Shown: positions 37,239-48,269 of the stretch, piece by piece
Layout of the letters: each line of letters opens with the position of its first letter
Position numbering within the stretch: position 1 is the stretch's first letter
NCBI RefSeq assembly: GCF_036417845.1
Contig: NC_089994.1
Location: 18,804,001 to 18,868,000, forward strand
Direction of reading: 5' to 3'
DNA: 64,000 nucleotides
Source of the DNA: Apteryx mantelli
Taxonomy: Eukaryota > Chordata > Aves > Apterygiformes > Apterygidae
Notes under the pieces: generated by a model
Told to the model about the DNA's origin: nothing
Databases searched by the model: none
Seen by the model: the letters and a program-made list of their open reading frames with translations, nothing else
Translations under genes and position numbers: made by a program

Positions 37239-40200
37239 AAGAAATAGAGAACAAAGTTCACGTAGGGAAAGCTACTTTGTGAACATGTTGAGTTTCACAG
37301 AATCATTATTATTAATGAATTACTTTGTGCAGTCCTGGAAGCAGGATGTACTTAGGAGAAGAAGAATTAGATGTTTACAGCATGGGATAACGTCAGAACT
37401 CGGTACCTGGCGGCTGTGAAGACGGAAACGATGGCAAGTGAGTTCGTACCCCGACAGCGGTGGGAGTTCCCAGACGTGGAGGCTGCATATTGCTCCCATG
37501 CATTCCTGCACCCTGGTGGTGTTGAAAAATGGTCCGTTACTCTAGAACTACTGATGGAAGGAAGATACTGTTTTCTCTGCAATACCTTTGTTTGGTTTAT
37601 ACCAAGCCTGGAAACTGAAATGGTTACTGCTGGTTAGGATTTACACTTCTGTTCCTGATATCGACAAATCCCTCAACTCTGGAAGGAGCTGCAGACTTGC
37701 CGTGTTGGAGAACATTTAATCTGTCGTGTTGCCATGTTCTTTCCGACCATTACTGCTGACTTTACTATAACCTTTCTCCATACTGCTGATAATCAACAGT
37801 GTGACTCTTATGCACTTCAAAGTACTGAATTCTAACTGTCCTGTGGTTTAAATGTTATTGCTACTTCATGGAAACATTGAAGTCAAATTATTCACTTGGT
37901 TTGTTGTACTCACTAATAGTAGCTACCACCGTTTTGCTTCTTCTACGTATATGCAGTACTATAACTGACACAATAGAGTAATAATTGGTGAAGAGGAATT
38001 TATGGTAGCTTCATCTAGTGCTCTGTTGTATACATTGACTATTTTAGCACAGTTTTTAAAGAGCAGATTCCTTTTGACAAGTTTACAGTGAATATAAAGA
38101 CAGTTCTTTTCCATTTCAGGTCAACTGCACTTTTTAAAAATTAAAAAGAAGTTATTCAAATCCAATGCATTCTAGTGCATGTACTGGGTTAAAATGTATG
38201 GGTACCTTGGTACGTATTCTGGATCACTCTTCAGTTACGGGACTTGTGGATCCTTCTCTGTTTTACACAAAAACGTAAGCAAGTGTGTTCTCATAGCATA
38301 AATATCCCCAACTTTCATGGTAGCCAAGCTCAGAAGAGTCACGTGTACATCGCAGGGCTTGGCTTGCAGAAGGATTTTTAATTTTCTTTTCTAGAGAATT
38401 CAAAATGTCCACATTGAAAACAGTCGGAGAATACTGAGAATGGAGCTGACAGAATGAGCTGATCAAATGCCAGAGCTACATTAGTTTTACTTAAGACATC
38501 AGTCATGTCATGTTGAAACTGTTATTTTGCAAAAGTAAAGATATAATCTCTAATTGTTAGACACCTTTAAGCATGTCAAGTCAGCCTTTCCCTGGCTGTT
38601 GTGATTTTTTTATGAGAGAGAGAAGTCAGGGCTGAATTTAAGCGTTCTTCTGATTCTGTAAACCCCTTAAGAACATTTTCTGCCCAGTTACAGTGGTACA
38701 ACTCTCATAGACCCTCAATATAGTGGGAATTGCGTCTCTGTAAATGGGAGCAGAAGTTACACCAACACCTATGCTGTTTGCCTCTTGTGCACAGTTTATG
38801 TCCAGCTTGTGTTGCTAGCAGATCACCAGAGAGCTTCAGACCTGTTTCCTTCAAAATATAAATTGGCAAAAATACAGGATTTATTTCAGAAATATTTGCT
38901 TATCTTGAACACACTTGTGATAAAATCAGATGTATTTGCTTCTAGAAGTGGGACTGGCCAAACTCTTTGCATAGCGTGTGCTTCGACAACTGTGCAAACT
39001 CTTTGTTATAATCTGGCGTAGCATAAAAGGAAAAATGCATTTTAGAAAATACCTCGTGTCTGTCAGATAATATTTTTAATGATATTCCCCATTTATTTTT
39101 TTAATTACTTTTTATAAAGAGTACCAAGCTATGAGTCCTTCTCACTGGTAAGTGATGTTTAGTGTCTAAGCATCCTCTGTAAGGAGTAGTTGTGGTATTT
39201 ACTGAAGTTTGGAATAGAAAATGTCTCATTTTATTGGCACTGACTGTGTATTGGATATTTTAAAGTTTTTACTACAATACCATGCAATGCTCTTATTTTT
39301 CATGTTGATTTGAAAAGAAAACTCAGATTATGATAAAATCCACTCTTAGTTCTCATGTAACTTGTTATTTTGCTCATGTTTTCTGAATTCAATATCTACT
39401 CCATATTTCTCTTTTAATTATTTTCCGTAGCTGCTTTTTAGATAAAATCATTTGGGAACAGTTGCTGGGTTTCTGACGCAACATGCCGTAGGTTCTGGGT
39501 TGCTGCTATCTGTGAGTAGGGGAGAGAGATGTCTGCTGTTGAGAAACTGTGCCTCAAAACCACAGATTTCATATGAAACCAAGGCTGTGTATTGACTTAC
39601 AGAAGTGTGTTTGCTCAGAAGTGTAACAGAGTTGGGATGGCCTTAGAACATGTGCATTATTTTGTCCTTTATTGCCTCATTTATTTAAGTGGCGATGTGC
39701 AACTCTGGCCGCGGAGCTGTGCCGTCAGTCAGCTCTCTGCGGGAAGGGGTCAGGCGGCAGTGGACTAGTAAAAGAAATGTAACGTCTGTTTTTCTTTAAG
39801 TCTGCCTTAAGACAATTTATAAAAAGTTTCATATTTGTGACACGTACAACTATGCTTTTGTGAGAGAGAAAGAGAGAGAGAGGAGGGTTACCTTAGCAAA
39901 AACCTCAGGTACACGTTGGTAAAACTACTTTCCCAGTAACAAGTGGATTTCTGTGTGAAAAGAATTGGATCTTCTGATGTAGAGAGAGCTTTGAAATTCA
40001 GCCATTCAAAACAGAATATTTGATACTGCTTTTAACTGGTAGTTCCTATTTTAGATACCAAATTCTGTAAAGGTTTTTTTTTTTTTTTTCTTGGACAAAC
40101 ATTATTTTTCATGAGGGTCGTGAGCCTCGTGAGGCCTTTTATGTATTTTTACCACATTCATGTTCTATGTTTTTGTTAGACTTTCAGGAAGATAAAAACA

Positions 40201-42445
40201 AAAGAAATTAGAGCTTCAAGCAGTTTTTTAAACAAGTTAATCTGAAAGTCCTTTTAAAAATTTCAGCTGTAATGAAGATTGAAGCATGTAGGGAGATTGT
40301 CCCTTATATTTTGAAATATAAGAAGGACATTCCAGATGGGGTCGTGTTAAACGCCGCTCTGACATAACCCATGTTCCTTCAGAGTCGCAGGGGTTATTTC
40401 CTAACCATTCTTCGGCTCCAACATTACAGCTGATAAACGTGGTAGGACCAGATTCGAGAATGTAAGTGCACGAATTACATGATTGTAATAAGATGTGTGA
40501 TTTTTGGAGGATCTGGACTTACAGGGCTTCGTAGTGACTTTTGGAAGAGCTGCAGCTCCGTTTGGTTTGCTTTTCCTCCTTTTGCCCGCTGTGAGGTCGG
40601 TGGCATTTTTGATACGTGGGAGTTACTGTGAGTTAATGCCATGCTTCAAGGCAGGGATACAGCAAAATCTCACCAAAATCGGGGAGACTTTTCTGAATTG
40701 AAATACAGGTGTAGAAAAGGCAAAGCCCCAGTTATTCATACTGCCGGCAAGGCTGTAGCTGGGGTGCGTGGTCGCTGCGGTGCAGCGGTCCCTGGGCGCT
40801 GCGCGTGGGCTGCGATGTCCCGTCACTGCAGGCATAAATTAGGCACGTTTTATTATTTAAATCCATTCAGTACTTTTGTTGCAAATCTGTGAAACTGGTA
40901 AAGGAACATTAGTTAATGTTTCTTCAAATCCTTCCTCTAACTGCGGGCTATTCAATTTTCTAAATTGAAAGGCTTCTTCATCTAAGCGTGCTCTACCTTT
41001 ATGCCGCTGTCCCTGGTCCAGGAAGATCTAAGGCTACAGTTTTATATGCGACTTCTCATAATACTGCTTTGAGATACGTCCTGTTGTTGTAAATATGGAG
41101 CCGATGCCACTTCCATTGACGTTACTGGTGTGACACCACCCTGCTAGACTTCAAAACCAGGCTCTGAGCATGCTGACTTGAGTCGGATGGTGAACGGGGA
41201 GATCGGGCACGTATGGACACTGCTGTGCCCCCCCGTGCGAGCGTGACTCCGCGCACGGATCCATGCAATATACCTCAATTTAGTCAGGTTCAAATTTTCT
41301 TTAATTTCAACAGCTCTCCTTTAGAGAAGTGGCAGAAGTTTTGCTTCTCTCTCTTTTACTGGAAAAAAAAGTAAATAGGATCATGAGATTGGTTTTGTTT
41401 AATATAAATGCAGGTGTTTGCAGTCCAGTGAGTAGATAATAGGAAATATTGTGTATTTGGTGCTAAAAAATGTTTTATCTAAGTTATGATCCTGTAAAAA
41501 TGGATGCTGTTGATGTCCAAAAGAACTGCTTCGGGCGTTGATCCTGTACTGCTGGAGTCAACGGGAGCGTTGCCATCAACGCTCAAGCCCCGTATGCATA
41601 CGATTACTCGTGTACTGATGTTTTTAGGTTTACAGTCTCAGATGATAGAAAATTTGCTCGTGAGAAGTGAGATACCTGGAGCTCTGAGTGTGTTGCTCTT
41701 TTCCTGGCAGCTGATCAGTTTAAGTACTAAATTCTTCTTCAATTCTTCTACTTGCATACTTACGTACTGTAGATGTTCACAAATCACATACTTATTTTAC
41801 TGTTCCCCACACAGCAGATGTCAATGATGCAGTTACTTTAACTATGAAATGTTCACACTCTAAATATATATGGAGGAAAGACTATTTTGAACTGTACAGT
41901 AGAAAGTAAATACTACTAGTTGTGTTGATTAATATAAGAAATGAGTCAATTCTACAAATTAAAAAACTGAAAAACATATTTTGAAAAAGCATAGTATTAA
42001 TTTTAATATTGTAAAAAATGGAAAAATAGCTAAAATATACAGAGAACATATGTATATCCAAACGTCTGAGGAATTTCAAGATGATCTACTTCTGTTTTCT
42101 GTTCATTTCTATTCCATGGTGTACATATTGTGTGGACTGAACATTGGCTGTTTTAATACAATTGTTAAATTGTATTTTTATTTTGTGTTAAACTAATCAT
42201 CACAGACTCAGCTTTATTTTGTTTATGTAAAGGTTGCTATGCTATGTAGGTATAAAACCAAGAATTCTATTTTAACAAAAAAAAACATTTTATATTATTT
42301 ATTAAATACGTTTCTCCAACTTCTGACATTCCATAGAATTTCTGCTCCTTATATGTATAGCTTGTTTGAAGGAATGGCAGTTCCTTTCAAATAGGATCAG
42401 TCAGCTTTATTCTGTTTTTCATAATAAAGTCGAACTAATTTCAGT
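37239..42445 (+). other. GRK3: GRK3 3' UTR (long)
   Basis: No protein-like reading frame follows the stop codon for over 5 kb, while the sequence stays AT-rich like the GRK3 introns. A proximal ATTAAA is at 38140-38145 and a canonical AATAAA at 42423-42428, which is taken as the main end. An AG-rich run is at 39861-39884, a T-run near 40075-40090, and a 9-bp-stem hairpin with a 4-nt loop at 42155-42176. The end is inferred; mammalian GRK3 mRNAs are also known for a long 3' UTR. Confidence 0.65.
42423..42428 (+). terminator. GRK3: GRK3 polyadenylation signal (AATAAA)
   Basis: A canonical AATAAA about 5.2 kb after the GRK3 stop, followed by a T/GT-containing stretch (CAGTCTGTCCAGTTT). It is followed soon by the change to GC-rich sequence. 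An earlier ATTAAA at 38140 may give a shorter mRNA. Cleavage would be expected near 42440-42450. Confidence 0.6.
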
Positions 42446-45400
42446 CAGTCTGTCCAGTTTACCATTTTATTATAAGCACATTGACTTTAATGCATTATTA
42501 AGACCATCTCTAAGTGCAATGGCTTATGAATGCAGAAACATCTGAAAAGTTATTGCAAGTAAAACCCACTGTTTGGCTGATACTTCTAAATTTCCCATTT
42601 AGTCCTCAGCATTCCAGCGAATGAGGTTTTATTAACAAGAAAATGGTCTCCGAGTCTGTGCTGGATGACCTTAAACTGGGGCGAGGAAGAGTCAGCTCAG
42701 ATATTTTTAAAAAAAGCTCTGTAGTTCCAAGGATAAGGAAATAACGGAACAGATTTGCCTCGAGAGGCTGCAGTTTCCCACACCGGAGTAGAGCAGGTGA
42801 ACGTGAGTCTGGAGCGGTTTAGGGAGAGCTCGTTCCGCTCCGGGGCAGAGCCTGGGGCTGGCGCGGCTGAGCACAACTGGGCATTTCCACGGGAAATGAT
42901 CTTTGCCGTTTTGGACTCATTTTTCACAGAAAGATGAATAGTCCTTAAAAATAAAAATTAGAGCTTGTGAAGACAGGAGGGTTGTCCTGCAGGGAATATC
43001 TGGGATCATCTCACCGGCTTTAGATATCCGGCAGCCAGGTTGGACGGAGCTCGTCCCACTCCTTCCCCCGCGGTTAAGGAGGGGGAAGAGGCACCTCCGC
43101 CCCCTCGGGCAGCGATTCCCGTCCAAACGCGGGTGGGATTCCTGTCCGAAACGTCTCTTCCTCTAAACTGGCCGAACCCTTGGAAATGGTGGCACAAGCC
43201 GGTGGTGCCCCGGGGCGAGTGGCCGGCTCGGCCAGGAGCCACCCGGGCTGTGGGTTCGGCCCGCCGCTGTCCTCCCGGGAGCGGGGCCGCGGCGCCCGGT
43301 GCCCATCTGTCCTCGGCACGCTGCGCTTAGCCTGCGCCCCGAAACGCCTTTGCTGGTGCACTCGCTGCTGCCGAGCAGGTCTGGAGATGACACACAGACC
43401 TCCTGCCCCAGCAAAGTGCAGAAATAGCGTTAAGTGCATCGGATAACTCATTTGCTAAAAATAAACCCAGCGCTAATCATGGCCTCCGCAATGGGAGGAA
43501 TACGTCAAAGCGCTGCGGCGCGGGCTGCCGACGTCCCCCTGCCGCGGAGCCGGGGCCGGCGCTCAGGATTCCCTGCGCGGCATCCGCGCGGTGCAGCGTT
43601 GCTTGTGCCGGCGAAGCCGCCGGCGCGGTGCTCGCAGCAGCCCGGGCCGCCTGGCGGGAGGACGGCGCCTTGCCTTTCCCCGTGGCCATCCCTACCCTGC
43701 TTTCCGTTTCCCCGCTCTTGCGCTCGCCTCGCCGCGGTTTGCTGCTGCGGTGGAAGCCGAGCGGTAGCGTTGGCCCCTTCTGCCCAAGAGCAGCCGGAGA
43801 GGCAGAGGCGAGACCAACACGAACCGGTGCCGTTGGGAGCGGGCGGAGAGTCACCAGCACCAATCGGCCGTGATTTGGGCAGTGCCGATTCCAGTGTCGC
43901 TAAACCAACTTCCCTGGCGCGAAACGCAACGAGCGGGTTTGGTGCCTGGAACTAGGGTTTGCTCGATTGCTCGCTGTCTTGCTGGGCGCAGGCAGGAGGC
44001 AGGAGGCAGGTGCAGGCAGCGGCTTGGGGCCCCTGGCTCCGCCAGGTGTCTCCTCGTTCAGGAACAGGAGAGGTTGACGGGCAGCTAACATGGAGAGGGA
44101 CAGATTAAAAAAAAAAAAAAGAGTCTGAAAAACAGAATAAAGTAAGAATATCCTAGGAGAGGCGTTTTTATGAGCACTGTTTTAGTGACTAAATATGGTC
44201 CTTCCAAAAAAAAAAAAAAAAAAAAAAAATTGGAGGAGCAGATTCACATGAATAACTACTAGTGATTTTAAAAATATATATATTGAAAGAGAACCTGTTT
44301 TCAATGTGTAATTTAATGGTAAGAAAAGCCAGTATCTGTAAATAACTTTAGATATTGTATCTATGAGAATCACTATTTGTTTTATGTACTTTGCTCTTTT
44401 CATATTTATTGTGCAGAAGAGGGGTTTGTTCCTTGCCGATATATACTCCTGCACGTTGGAGGTAGTACTTTTCACAGAGACTATGTTCCGAGTTTACAGT
44501 CCTCAGCAATTTGTGATGTGCCACACTTAGTTAATTCTGCCATTATTTTTTTAAAGAATTCTTTTGGAAGAGCTAAGCTGCTTCTGTGTGTTGGTCAACT
44601 GCTCTCGTACAAAGAGAATTCCAATAAAAAAAGTCATTTGCGTGTGCGATGCCGTTTGGTTCTTTCCAGCCTCCCGTCCCCGCCGCCCCTTTGCAATAGC
44701 TGCGCCGGCGCCCGGCTCTCCGGTGTGGCGGCCGCCCGGGGCGGGACAGGTAAGGCGAACGAAGGCGGTCCCGGTTCTTCTAGACAAACGTTTTTTGGGC
44801 GGAAAAAGATGGAAGAGCTTAGGAAGCAAAAACTCTGCGGTGGGAACCTGTGACGAAAAGCGTGCGACTGAAGTTAAGTGAAGTTTCCTTCTGCTCCCGG
44901 CTCCCGCGGGATTCCCTCGTCCCCTGCCCGCTGCAGGGCACTGGTAAGTCGGGTCCCTTGCCGGCACCGCTGTCACCGCCGTGGCCTCGAGAAGGGTCCT
45001 GGGGCTGGGCCGGGGGCCGCTGGGGAGGAGAGGGACCGACCTGGGTCTGCTGCTGTCACCTCCGCTTGCCCACCGGCGTGGGGATCGGTCCAGATGGGGG
45101 ATGCCCCTGCTCAGGCGCTGCTGCAGGGCGCCCGGTGCAGGTCAGCGCTGCTGCACGCCGGCCGGGGGGAGCTGGGGGATGCTGTCCTGGAGAGCGGCGG
45201 AAATGCCACGGCGGATGCAATGAGCCCTCTGCAGCCTCTGGCTTTGTCCTGGGGCTGCAGCACGGCCCGAGCTGCCGGAGCAACTGTCTGCAGCCGCGTC
45301 CGCGTGGGGTCTGCATGGCTGCTGAGGGTCTGCTGAGCACCAGCGCTGCATCCTCATGGCCCGGGCCTGGGGGCTGCAGCATTAACTCCTCCCGGGGCTG

Positions 45401-45598
45401 GGAGGCAGCCTGAGCCCTCTAGCGGGAAAGGCTTCCCTCGGCTCCCCCGGGGCGCGCAGGCAGCGCGGGCACCAGGGTGCCGCCGGAGCCGGGCCGGCAT
45501 GTGGGGGCTCGGGCCCTTTTCCAGCTCTGCCCAGCTCGGTGGGTCGCCCCCGTCTCCGCGCGCCGTGAACGCACGCCCTCCCCTTGTCTTTTTTGCAG
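42446..45598. other. Intergenic region / GC-rich upstream domain of MYO18B
   Basis: Composition changes from AT-rich to GC- and CpG-rich near 42.7-43.0 kb, with an AT-rich return at about 44090-44650. The stretch has poly-A tracts (24 A at 44206-44229) and a short GCAGGAG-type tandem near 43988-44012. Strong donor-like strings occur at 44750 (CAG|GTAAGG) and 44944 (CTG|GTAAGT), possibly ends of non-coding first exons of MYO18B or an lncRNA, but no exon can be proven. Open frames here are GC-driven. Confidence 0.5.
44206..44229. repeat. Poly-A tract (24 A)
   Basis: An uninterrupted run of 24 A between the two genes, following TTCC and followed by TTGG. No retrotransposon body was recognised next to it, so it is reported as a homopolymer only. 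Confidence 0.9.
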
Positions 45599-45698
45599 GT
45601 GCAAAGTGCAAATGCGCGTCCTCGCCCCGTTCTCCTCCAGCGCAAAGGGGATGTATTTTTATCAGGTGTCGGTGAGATGCTTTGAGTAACTGTCAGTC

Positions 45699-45708
45699 CC
45701 ATATTAGG
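45699..45708 (+). promoter_or_regulatory. Perfect CArG box (SRF site) upstream of MYO18B
   Basis: CCATATTAGG matches CC(A/T)6GG exactly and equals the core of the c-fos serum response element. Serum response factor binds such sites in heart and skeletal muscle promoters. It lies about 2.5 kb upstream of the MYO18B start codon in an otherwise GC-rich region, where a chance A/T6 core is less likely. Use in vivo is inferred. Confidence 0.55.
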
Positions 45709-46706
45709 TAACTCCAGCCTAATATTCCTATCTCCTTTCAAACAGAGCCTCTCGAACCGTGGCGCCGACGTCCCGGGAGCGCCGGAGGCTCTTTGCAGAG
45801 GGATCTTGCGTGGCAGCGGGTAGGTTTCATTCTTGCCCTTGTGCTTGGCCTAATCCAACACCCCGTCGCCCTGGTTTGGCACTGCCCACGTGCCGGGCTG
45901 GAAACCTGCAAGCAGTTCCCAGTGCTGGTGCTGCCTGCGCAGGGAAACGCGAAAAGCCAGGGAGCCCCCCGACACCTTGGCTGAGCGGCTCTTGCGAACG
46001 CAATTTTCTTTAAAAACCGTTACGGAGCGGCCGAAAGGAGCCGCCAGCTGTGGGGCCGGCGCGGGGCCTCCTCCCTCCGTCCCGGCTGCGCCCGGGGCTG
46101 CTGCCCGCGCTGGCGTCGGAGCCGAGGTGACTGCTTCTTTCCATGGAGGGAGGCTATTTCGGGCGCTGCTCTCAGGTCACTTCCCCGGCTCGGCGGCTGA
46201 TCTCACGGCCGCGCGGGGGCTGTCGGCGGGTTCGGCCCCACCGTCGGGGGCGGCCCTGGGGTCCCCTCTTGCAGCAGGGCTGGCTCTCGTGACCCCCCAG
46301 CGCTTCCCACCCGCTTTTGCACTGGGCTCGGGGTCGCCCTGGGCTCGGACGTCCCTGGGGCTCTGAAGCCGCCTGCACGGGAACAGCTCGCGATCCCAGC
46401 GCGGCCCCTCGGGGGGCTGCAGGCAGGATGCAGCAACAGCCCCCATCCTCGCTCTTCTCTCGCCGCAGCGTCTCTAAGCGCAGACCTGGGGCTGCCCTGA
46501 GGAAGAGCGCGGGTGGATGAAGCCGGGGGAGGCCGCGCAGCCCGTGCACGCGGGATGCACGACGGGGACGGGCAGCGGCAGCGCCGGGGGGTGCAAGCGT
46601 GCGTGAGCAAGCCGAGCCGGGCCGGGGCGGCAGGCAAGGGCCCGGCATGCACCAGCCCCCTCCCTCGCCGAGGCCCCGCGCCGCCGGCCGCCTCGTGGGG
46701 CCGCGG

Positions 46707-46740
46707 GTATTTTTAGCGGTGACATGTGTCGCCCCAGCTG
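46707..46740 (+). promoter_or_regulatory. MEF2-like site with two E-boxes
   Basis: GTATTTTTAG (46707-46716) matches the MEF2 consensus YTAWWWWTAR except at the first base. E-boxes CATGTG (46723-46728) and CAGCTG (46735-46740) follow within 25 nt. MEF2 plus E-box pairs are typical of myogenic control regions. The surrounding DNA is over-rich in GC, which makes the A/T core notable. Function is inferred. Confidence 0.45.
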
Positions 46741-46969
46741 CCGCCGCGGCAGGGGAGGGGAAGGAGGGGAGGGCGCTCGGCCGCCTTCTCTGCCTCGCTG
46801 CCGCCGCCATCCCTGCTCCGGAGGGTCCCGTCGCCGGCGCCCGGCCGCGGGTGCTGACCCCTGCGCCCGCACAGGTACCCGCCTGCACGCTGTGGGCGTC
46901 CCCGCGGGGTCCCCACGGGCCTTTTTGGGTGTGATCGCGGCCGGGCCGGGGGCGCCTCGGCCACAAGGG

Positions 46970-46979
46970 CTATTTTTAG
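46970..46979 (+). promoter_or_regulatory. Perfect MEF2 site upstream of MYO18B
   Basis: CTATTTTTAG is an exact match to YTAWWWWTAR. It sits about 1.25 kb upstream of the MYO18B ATG. About 44 nt before it is a CArG-like CCTTTTTGGG (46920-46929, one base off the consensus). This fits the known heart and skeletal muscle expression of MYO18B, but no binding data are available here. Confidence 0.5.
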
Positions 46980-48230
46980 GCAGGAGTGAAGGGCTCCGGG
47001 AGCAGCCCTGGCTTTGCGGGCTGCTCCCAGCGGCCGGGTTCTCTCCACTGGGCAGAGCCGCGAGGGAGGGCTGGCGCGTGCTGTGCCGGGGTCGGGAGCT
47101 GCCGGTGCCTCCGTCGCTCCCGGGGAGCGAGGGGCCGGCCGGCGGCGGCAGGATGGGCTTTCCCAGGTCCGGCCCACGAACCCACTGGCGCTGCGCCCCT
47201 CTGCGCCCTCCCCAGGTGCTGGGCGGGCGGATCGATGCCTGGAGCACTGGGAGACCCGGCTCTGCTCTGGGGGTGCTATCGAGGCATGGCCCCCTCCGTG
47301 CCTCAGTTTCCCCACATGTAAAACGGGGCTGACGATCCAGCCTGCCTCCGTCCCGAGCTCTGCGGCTGGCAGCAGCAGCTCGAGGGCAGGGGTTCAGGTG
47401 CCAGCAGGGCTCCGCGGCCCCCGGATCCAAGCTGCCTGCCGTGGCCGCGCTGCCTGGGGCTGGCAGACCCCAGTCAGGGGGCCCCGGGCGCCAGCAGGGC
47501 CAGGCAGAGCCAGGGCACGCGACACCCAGGGCCTTCGCCCAAGAAGGCAAGTGACATTCATCAGCTGGGGCCCCGGGGGCCGTTCCCGGCGGTCCTGCCC
47601 TTTACTGTACATGGAAATACCCTTCGCTTCGCTGCCACGGTACCAGGCCAAAGCGACGGCTGCGCGGCGGCAGGGAGCGATGAGCCCTGACCCGCTCGGT
47701 GCATGAATGATCTGCACAGGTGAAACCTGGAGCAGCCCTGAGCGGGGCACCGCAGGGCTCCCGCGGCGGCACCTCCCCCCGGCTCCCCGCCGAGGGCTGC
47801 CGGCTCCCACGAGCCTGGAGCCGAGACCCCCCGGCACCGGCTGCGCAGGGCCGGTGGCTGCAGCACCGTCCCCTCCCCGGTGCTGTAAAACGACCCGTCT
47901 GGCTGCCGCCCTGCCGCTGGCGATGAGCTCGGCGTGTCGAGACGTGGCTGCGCCGCGCCGGCCCCGAGGACTGTGGGACCCAGGAGGAGCTATGTGCTGC
48001 ATCCGCAGGGATCGGCGCCGGCACGGCATTCGGGCTGGGCACTGCCGGCCGGTGCAGCAGCAGCCCCTGTCCCCTGCGCCCGACTCGCTAATGCTGTCCT
48101 CTCTCTTCTCTCCCGCTCTCCGGACCCGTGCGCCCGTGCCCGGCGCGCTCCCGCGTCTCCCTCGCCTCCGTAAAGCGTCCCTCGTGCCGCCCCGAGGCGC
48201 CGCCGTCCCGCGCCGCTGCCCGCCGCCGGC

Positions 48231-48269
48231 ATGGCCATCTCCTCGCGCCTGGCGCTCTGGGAGCAGAAG
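48231..48269 (+). CDS. MYO18B: MYO18B coding exon 1: start codon, residues 1-13
   Basis: ATG in a good context (GCCGGC before, G after) opens MAISSRLALWEQK, identical to the N-terminus of mammalian MYO18B as I recall it. An in-frame TAA at 48171-48173 lies upstream, so this is the first in-frame ATG. The expected junction is after AAG, but the next six bases are GGAAGT, not GTAAGT. Either this is a rare GG donor, a sequence error or variant, or splicing uses GT two codons later (adding Gly-Ser). The next exon fits in phase 0 in either case. Confidence 0.85.

Larger units (their letters stand above)
1..42445 (+). other. GRK3: GRK3 gene body (exons 3-21 and 3' UTR; 5' end outside window)
   Basis: GRK3 is a cytosolic serine/threonine kinase that is recruited to membranes by free G-beta-gamma and PIP2. 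There it phosphorylates agonist-occupied G-protein-coupled receptors so that beta-arrestin binds and signalling stops. Nineteen exons were placed; their phases join exactly and encode residues 64-688 in the usual vertebrate numbering (family length about 688). It is called GRK3 and not its paralogue GRK2 because of YMLKLGNPF in the PH domain (GRK2 has YMSKMGNPF) and the C-terminal end HRNSNGL (GRK2 ends in SANGL); the GRK2 comparison is from memory. No exon resembling the conserved exon 2 peptide was found in the first 4 kb, so exons 1-2 lie upstream. Confidence 0.96.
45599..48230 (+). promoter_or_regulatory. MYO18B: CpG-rich 5' region and 5' UTR of MYO18B
   Basis: Very GC- and CpG-rich sequence immediately upstream of the start codon, likely containing the transcription start and non-coding exon(s). 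A strong acceptor-like string (CTTTTTTGCAG) ends at 45598. Closer to the gene, a branch-like CTAAT at 48088 is followed by a long pyrimidine tract and by no AG dinucleotide until 48174-48175, so the start exon may begin at 48176. Long minus-strand frames (for example 433 codons at 47394-48695) show no domain and are attributed to low stop-codon density in GC-rich DNA. Confidence 0.45.

Noticed and set aside
44100..44235. Poly-A tracts as possible tails of a processed retrocopy or SINE
   Set aside because: No coding remnant, target-site duplication or SINE body could be recognised on either strand next to the tracts.
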